DNA of 6,101 bases, from NCBI GenBank assembly GCA_900290385.1, contig OMSV01000188.1, positions 14,337 to 20,437 of the forward strand, in the 5' to 3' direction. Each line of letters starts with the position of its first letter. The stretch's first letter is position 1. The notes under the pieces are model-generated. The model had not been told where the DNA came from. It was given only the letters and a program-made list of their open reading frames with translations, and made no database searches. Source of the DNA: Syntrophobacter sp. SbD2. Its GTDB lineage: Bacteria > Desulfobacterota > Syntrophobacteria > Syntrophobacterales > Syntrophobacteraceae. The position numbers and the translations under genes were made by a program. Shown one piece after another: positions 1-6,101 of the stretch.

Positions 1-216
<216 letters not shown>

Positions 217-226
217 TTTACTTTTC

Positions 227-232
227 AAGGAG
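227..232 (+). promoter_or_regulatory. Ribosome binding site of the HU gene
   Basis: AAGGAG lies 8 nt before the ATG at 241, an almost ideal Shine-Dalgarno site and spacing. It fixes the HU start and shows that HU is translated independently even if it is transcribed with serS. Confidence 0.85.
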
Positions 233-240
233 TCCCTATC

Positions 241-549
241 ATGACTAAGAGTGAGTTGATCGAAGCATTGGCCAAGGCAGAGGGAATCACGTTGAAAGCT
301 GCAGAAACCGCGGTCAACGTATCGTTTCAGAGTATGGAACAGGCGCTCGTTAGCTCAGACCGTCTGGAAATCCGTGGGTTCGGCAGCTTTAAGGTGAAAG
401 ACTATGAGGGATATAAAGGCAGAAACCCCAAAACCGGTGCATTGATTGAAGTATCGTCCAAGAAATTGCCCTTCTTCAAAGTAGGCAAAGAACTCAAGGA
501 AAGAGTCAACGGAGCCGATGTTATCGATGCCCCGGTCAAGGTGAAGTGA
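241..549 (+). CDS. HU-family histone-like DNA-binding protein
   Basis: Small basic nucleoid protein of the HU/IHF family (102 aa; the family is usually 90-100). It acts as a dimer that bends DNA and supports replication, recombination and nucleoid compaction. The order is normal: an N-terminal helix pair (residues 3-38, starting MTKSELIEALAKAEG), then the beta saddle with the GFGSF turn at 46-50. The family signature GRNPKTG sits at 60-66 on the DNA-gripping arm; its proline (P63) is the residue known to intercalate between base pairs. The terminal helix KVGKELKERVN follows at 80-90. About 12 extra residues (91-102, ending in APVKVK) extend past the usual HU end. Absence of IHF-specific features favours HU, but subtype (HU versus IHF alpha or beta) cannot be settled by eye. 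The gene lies 24 bp after serS and converges with acylphosphatase, 9 bp separating the stop codons. Confidence 0.95.
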   Translation: MTKSELIEALAKAEGITLKAAETAVNVSFQSMEQALVSSDRLEIRGFGSFKVKDYEGYKGRNPKTGALIEVSSKKLPFFKVGKELKERVNGADVIDAPVKVK

Positions 550-558
550 AAAAAACTC

Positions 559-837
559 TCAGTGGGTGATCGCAAGTTCGTCAAAATCACCGATATAGAC
601 TTCATCGAGGAGATCGACCCTTTCGATCCGGCTCATCGGACTTCCCTCGCGACACCACTCTATCATCCTTTCGACCTTGTCCGACCCTCCTTCGAAAACA
701 GCCTCCACTCTGCCATCAGGCAGGTTTCGAACCCATCCCGTGACCCCGATCAGTTGCGCGGCGTCACGGGTATACGCCCGGAAGAAAACGCCCTGGACCC
801 TTCCCGTAATCCAGACGTGCACCCGACGTTTTTTCAT
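559..837 (-). CDS. acyP: Acylphosphatase
   Basis: Small cytoplasmic enzyme (92 aa, the usual size) that hydrolyses the carboxyl-phosphate bond of acyl phosphates such as acetyl phosphate, carbamoyl phosphate or 1,3-bisphosphoglycerate. The family's first signature is GRVQGVFFR at residues 12-20; its loop cradles the phosphate and R20 is the phosphate-binding arginine. The second is GWVRNLPDGRVEA at 34-46, and N38 is the asparagine that positions the attacking water. Both catalytic residues are present, so the enzyme should be active. The ATG (837-835) directly follows the ligA stop, reading TAAATG. A GGAGG (plus-strand 843-847) lies inside the last ligA codons, 5 nt before the ATG, so translation is probably coupled to ligA. 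It is the last gene of the leftward operon. Its physiological substrate cannot be read from the sequence. Confidence 0.95.
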   Translation of the reverse strand: MKKRRVHVWITGRVQGVFFRAYTRDAAQLIGVTGWVRNLPDGRVEAVFEGGSDKVERMIEWCREGSPMSRIERVDLLDEVYIGDFDELAITH

Positions 838-3677
<2,840 letters not shown>

Positions 3678-3743
3678 TTCCAAAAAACTTGGCGGGCCAT
3701 TTTACTGTGTCTTGCAACGGATTTCCAGCGGGATTGATTGATT

Positions 3744-3770
3744 TTGACCCGTCTTCACTGATGTGATAAT
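3744..3770 (+). promoter_or_regulatory. Candidate promoter of the LytM protein-priA unit
   Basis: TTGACC (3744-3749) and GATAAT (3765-3770) each match 5 of 6 sigma-70 consensus bases, but the spacer is 15 bp, shorter than the usual 16-18. It lies in the divergent intergenic region and would give a leader of about 110 nt before the ATG at 3887. No hairpin, operator or riboswitch is evident in the rest of 3678-3886. Confidence 0.35.
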
Positions 3771-3791
3771 AATGAACAGTCACCTTTTCAA
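3763..3791 (-). promoter_or_regulatory. Candidate promoter of the leftward operon (nucleoside phosphorylase-ligA-acyP)
   Basis: On the minus strand TTGAAA (plus 3786-3791) and TATCAC (plus 3763-3768) are separated by 17 bp, as expected for a sigma-70 promoter, though the -10 matches only 4 of 6 consensus bases. Transcription would leave about 80 nt of leader before the first gene. It overlaps the rightward candidate at 3744-3770. Weak by-eye call. Confidence 0.25.
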
Positions 3792-3870
3792 ATTCCTCCA
3801 AACCATGATCGCCTTGTGTGCCGGTGATGTCATCGAGCCAGATGAAAAAGCTTGTGGTGAAAAACTATTC

Positions 3871-3876
3871 AGGGAG
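3871..3876 (+). promoter_or_regulatory. Ribosome binding site deciding the LytM protein start
   Basis: AGGGAG lies 10 nt before the ATG at 3887. The upstream in-frame candidates (GTG 3818, GTG 3824, ATG 3827, ATG 3842) have no comparable site, so this motif argues for the shorter protein. Confidence 0.6.
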
Positions 3877-3886
3877 TGCTTTTTAC

Positions 3887-5209
3887 ATGTTCTCGCCTAA
3901 GAGGCGTTTTCGTGGCCGGCATTTATTTATTATTTTGCTCATCCTGGGGACGGGCTTCGGGATTTACAGAAAGCTTTACAGGCCAAAAGCAAGTCCTCCT
4001 CAGCAAAGACCGGCAATCGAAGCGGTTGTTTCCAAACCAATTGGGTCGCCGCCTCAGATGGCGGCGACCGCACACAAGCCCGATGCCCCCGATACGTTTG
4101 AAATCCGCCGTCTGGTCCTTCATTCCGGTGATACTCTGGCGGGAATTGTTGCGACCTCCGGCATGCCTGGCTCGTATTCGGATGACTGGCGCAAGGCCTG
4201 CACGTCCGCCCCATTCGACCGAATCCATGAAGGTGACGAGCTGATTTTGATACTGAGCCGGGCAGACGCTCTTCCTGTCGAGGTAGTTTACCTGGAGTCC
4301 GACGGGCCCTCCTATAGACTGCGGAAAAACTCAACCGGCTGGGAATGCAGGTCCGGTGAAACCCCCGCCGGACGGTCCGGCAAGACGGTGCGAAGCGCAT
4401 GGTCGGAGACCTTTTATGATTCCTGTATCGCCGGTGGGCTGCCGACGCCTCTTATTTCGAACCTCGCGGACATCTTCTCCTATGATATCGACTTCACATC
4501 CGACCTGAAGGATGGAGATTACTTTTCAGCCTTCTTTCAGGAAGCTCCGATCCCATCGAGTGAAGGGAAACAGTTTCTCCTCCTTGCCGCCGAAATGAGC
4601 GTCTCGGGGAAAGTCTACCAGGCTTTTGGATTTCAGCTCCCGGATGGATCGTGGGATTACTTCGATGCAAGAGGAGCATCGCTCAAACGAGCGTTCCTGA
4701 AGAGTCCCATCCATCATCGGCAGTTGTTGTCTTCTAAAGAGTGCAGGAATATCAAACCCGTCCTTAAGATCTACCGTCCCCGCTTTGCAATAGACTATGT
4801 CGCCCCAAGAGGGACTGAGGTCTGCGCGGTCGGGGACGGGGTAGTCTCGGGAGTCCGAAAGAACGCCAGTAGAGGTCTTTCTCTTACAATCCGGCACCGG
4901 GGAGGTTACACGAGTTGGTACGGAAACCTCTCCTCATGCAGCCGTGGGCTGACTCGCGGGTCGCCTGTTTCACAGGCAGAGGTGATCGGCTCGATAGGTG
5001 CGGCCAAGGGCGGAAAATTTTGTCTCAACTTCCATTTATACAAGGATGGAAAGCCTGCCAATTTCCGGACCGCAGAGTTTACCCGCTCGAAATCAGTACC
5101 CAAGACGATTGTCTCAGAATTTGAAAAATCGCGGGACTTTTGTTCGGCCGCCCTTCACGGAGAACCCCCCGATGGACAAAACCATGAGCTAATGTCCGGC
5201 AGAGACTGA
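3887..5209 (+). CDS. Membrane-anchored MepM-like LytM/M23 protein with degenerate active site
   Basis: Envelope protein of the M23 (LytM) peptidase superfamily, 440 aa from the ATG at 3887, chosen for its AGGGAG site; in-frame starts reach back to 3818. In order: a basic N-terminus (FSPKRRFRGRH) and one membrane segment at about 12-27 (signal anchor, bulk in periplasm); a Pro-rich linker; an OapA/LysM-like domain at about 72-142 (HSGDTLAGIV, IHEGDELIL); a helical region at 172-217 with AGLP-like and LADIFSYDIDF motifs, as in MepM/Csd3; and a LytM fold at about 290-393 (IDYVAPRGTEVCAVGDGVV). Active enzymes have HxGxD, YAHL and HxH. Here these read RFAID (R299, D303), YGNL (N347) and CLNF (C379, N381), so four of five key residues are lost and peptide cleavage is unlikely. 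It may be a regulator or scaffold like EnvC or NlpD (inference). It has eight cysteines. Its stop overlaps the priA start. Confidence 0.88.
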   Translation: MFSPKRRFRGRHLFIILLILGTGFGIYRKLYRPKASPPQQRPAIEAVVSKPIGSPPQMAATAHKPDAPDTFEIRRLVLHSGDTLAGIVATSGMPGSYSDDWRKACTSAPFDRIHEGDELILILSRADALPVEVVYLESDGPSYRLRKNSTGWECRSGETPAGRSGKTVRSAWSETFYDSCIAGGLPTPLISNLADIFSYDIDFTSDLKDGDYFSAFFQEAPIPSSEGKQFLLLAAEMSVSGKVYQAFGFQLPDGSWDYFDARGASLKRAFLKSPIHHRQLLSSKECRNIKPVLKIYRPRFAIDYVAPRGTEVCAVGDGVVSGVRKNASRGLSLTIRHRGGYTSWYGNLSSCSRGLTRGSPVSQAEVIGSIGAAKGGKFCLNFHLYKDGKPANFRTAEFTRSKSVPKTIVSEFEKSRDFCSAALHGEPPDGQNHELMSGRD

Positions 5210-6101
5210 TGATGACGGATTTGTTTGCGGAAGTAGTTATAATGGGAACGGCCCTCAATAAAGGGCTTCACTACTCGATTCCCGCCCGCCTTGCCGGAAA
5301 GGTGCATCCCGGGAGCAGAGTTTCGGTCGAACTGGGCAAGAGGAAAGCGGCCGGGATCGTCATCTGCGTTGGAAATTGCCTTCCGGAGCTGCCCGAGACA
5401 ATCAATATCCGTCCAATCCGGGACTCGATCGATGAACTGCCGGCCATACCGCCCGACCTCCTCGAGTTGTGCCTCTGGATATCCAAGTATTATTTTTATC
5501 CCCTCAGCCAAGTATTCGATCTGGTAATTCCGTTCGGTAGGTCCGAACCGATCGGGCCGGCACCGAACAGCCCCGGCATAAAGTTCGTTCGCCTGATCGA
5601 TTCTAAAGCCTGCGAAAGCCTCAAATCCGAGAAATCAAAGGAAATAGTTCGACTGCTTCGTTTGGCAGGCGGTACGGTCTGCTTGCGCGACTTGCGCAAA
5701 TTGTGCGAAAACCCGGATTATTCTCTAAAAAAGCTTATCAAGGCCGGCATAATCGCGGTCGAAGAGTCCAGGACAAGCCCGGCAACCGGCTATCCCGCCT
5801 CTTGTAAAGCGGGGACTGCAAGCCCCCCTTTGTCCAAAGAGGGGCAGGAGGGATTTTCAAACCTCTGGGCCCTGGAATTGACCGAGAATCAGGCCGCCGC
5901 CCTCGATCAAACAGCTCCTTACATTGACAACCCCTGTTTCCAGCCTTTTGTCTTATATGGAGTGACCGGTAGCGGGAAAACGGAAATCTACCTTCGTTTG
6001 ATGGAAAAAGCTGCCCAATGCGGTAATGGGTCCCTTGTACTGGTGCCTGAGATCGGGATCAGCGCGCAAATGGAGTCGATTTTCCGGGAACGATTCGGCG
6101 C
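5209..6101 (+). CDS. priA: Primosomal helicase PriA, N-terminal 297 residues (3' end outside window)
   Basis: Superfamily 2 3'-to-5' DNA helicase that recognises abandoned forks and reloads the replisome. The frame is open to the window end. Residues 1-110 form the 3'-DNA-end-binding domain (GLHYSIPARLAGKVHPGSRV, LGKRKAAGIV, ISKYYFYPLSQVFDLVIP). A winged-helix region follows at about 140-190. The helicase core begins near LTENQAAALDQ at 224-234, with Walker A GVTGSGKTE at 251-259 and LVLVPEIGIS at 277-285, the usual PriA sequence after motif Ia (most members have EIALTPQ). The ATG at 5209 shares its A with the TGA of the upstream LytM gene, so coupling is likely; the next codon is also ATG and no strong Shine-Dalgarno is visible. 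Residues about 189-218 are an unusual linker encoded by a palindromic repeat. The zinc-binding cysteines and helicase lobe 2 lie beyond the window. Confidence 0.95.
   Translation, partial: MMTDLFAEVVIMGTALNKGLHYSIPARLAGKVHPGSRVSVELGKRKAAGIVICVGNCLPELPETINIRPIRDSIDELPAIPPDLLELCLWISKYYFYPLSQVFDLVIPFGRSEPIGPAPNSPGIKFVRLIDSKACESLKSEKSKEIVRLLRLAGGTVCLRDLRKLCENPDYSLKKLIKAGIIAVEESRTSPATGYPASCKAGTASPPLSKEGQEGFSNLWALELTENQAAALDQTAPYIDNPCFQPFVLYGVTGSGKTEIYLRLMEKAAQCGNGSLVLVPEIGISAQMESIFRERFG
5791..5857 (+). repeat. Palindromic GC-rich repeat-like element inside priA
   Basis: Nested inverted repeats are directly visible. CCCCCCTTTG (5823-5832) pairs with CAAAGAGGGG (5835-5844) with one mismatch and a 2-nt loop. 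AAAGCGGGG (5806-5814) can instead pair with CCCCCCTTT (5823-5831), also with one mismatch. CCCGC (5794-5798) pairs with GCGGG (5809-5813). On the minus strand the element begins AAAATCCCTCCTGCCCC. That resembles the interspersed CCCCCTTTG/CAAAGGGGG elements I recall from Desulfobacterota genomes; the family assignment is from memory. It is in frame and encodes low-complexity linker (YPASCKAGTASPPLSKEGQE) between the winged-helix and helicase domains. Exact borders are uncertain. Confidence 0.6.

Noticed and set aside
3818..3886. 23-residue N-terminal extension of the LytM protein from GTG 3818
   Set aside because: No ribosome binding site precedes it, while the ATG at 3887 has AGGGAG and yields a standard basic N-terminus plus signal anchor. 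Not completely excluded.
3939..4400. 153-codon open frame on the - strand under the LytM protein gene
   Set aside because: Arg/Pro/Ser-rich shadow sequence antisense to a supported gene, with no recognisable domain.
5823..5844. Intrinsic terminator inside priA
   Set aside because: The hairpin is stable-looking but is followed by CAGGAGGGATTTT rather than a direct U tract, and it lies mid-gene in an intact frame, so a repeat element explains it better.

Overview
The window is 6.1 kb of densely packed bacterial chromosome holding seven protein genes. Two of them run off the ends. There are no RNA genes, CRISPR arrays, phage genes or insertion sequences that I can see. Moderately high GC, conventional Shine-Dalgarno sites, an HU protein, an NAD-dependent DNA ligase and an interspersed CCCCCTTTG/CAAAGGGGG palindrome point to a Gram-negative bacterium. 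My best guess is Desulfobacterota (the former Deltaproteobacteria), but the taxon is inferred from general resemblance only.

Layout: positions 1-549 (+) carry the 3' end of serS, then a complete HU-family DNA-binding protein 24 bp downstream. Positions 559-3677 (-) carry three tightly packed genes transcribed leftward: a nucleoside phosphorylase-family protein, ligA and acylphosphatase. They are almost certainly one operon. It converges on the HU gene with only 9 bp between the stop codons. Positions 3678-3886 are a divergent intergenic region with weak candidate promoters on both strands. Positions 3887-6101 (+) carry a membrane-anchored MepM-like LytM/M23 protein whose TGA stop overlaps the ATG of priA, which runs off the right end.

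Functions: the set is mostly housekeeping, covering serine tRNA charging, nucleoid architecture (HU), nick sealing (LigA), replication restart (PriA), nucleoside salvage and acyl-phosphate hydrolysis. The least ordinary gene is the LytM/M23 protein. It keeps the MepM layout (anchor, OapA/LysM-like domain, helical linker, LytM fold). However, four of the five metal-binding or catalytic positions of the peptidase site are replaced (R, N, C and N instead of four histidines), and only the aspartate remains. I read it as a catalytically dead LytM factor, analogous in principle to EnvC or NlpD.

A second point of note is a palindromic, GC-rich repeat lying in frame inside priA, where it encodes extra linker between the winged-helix and helicase domains. 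I did not find evidence of a wholly new multi-gene system here.
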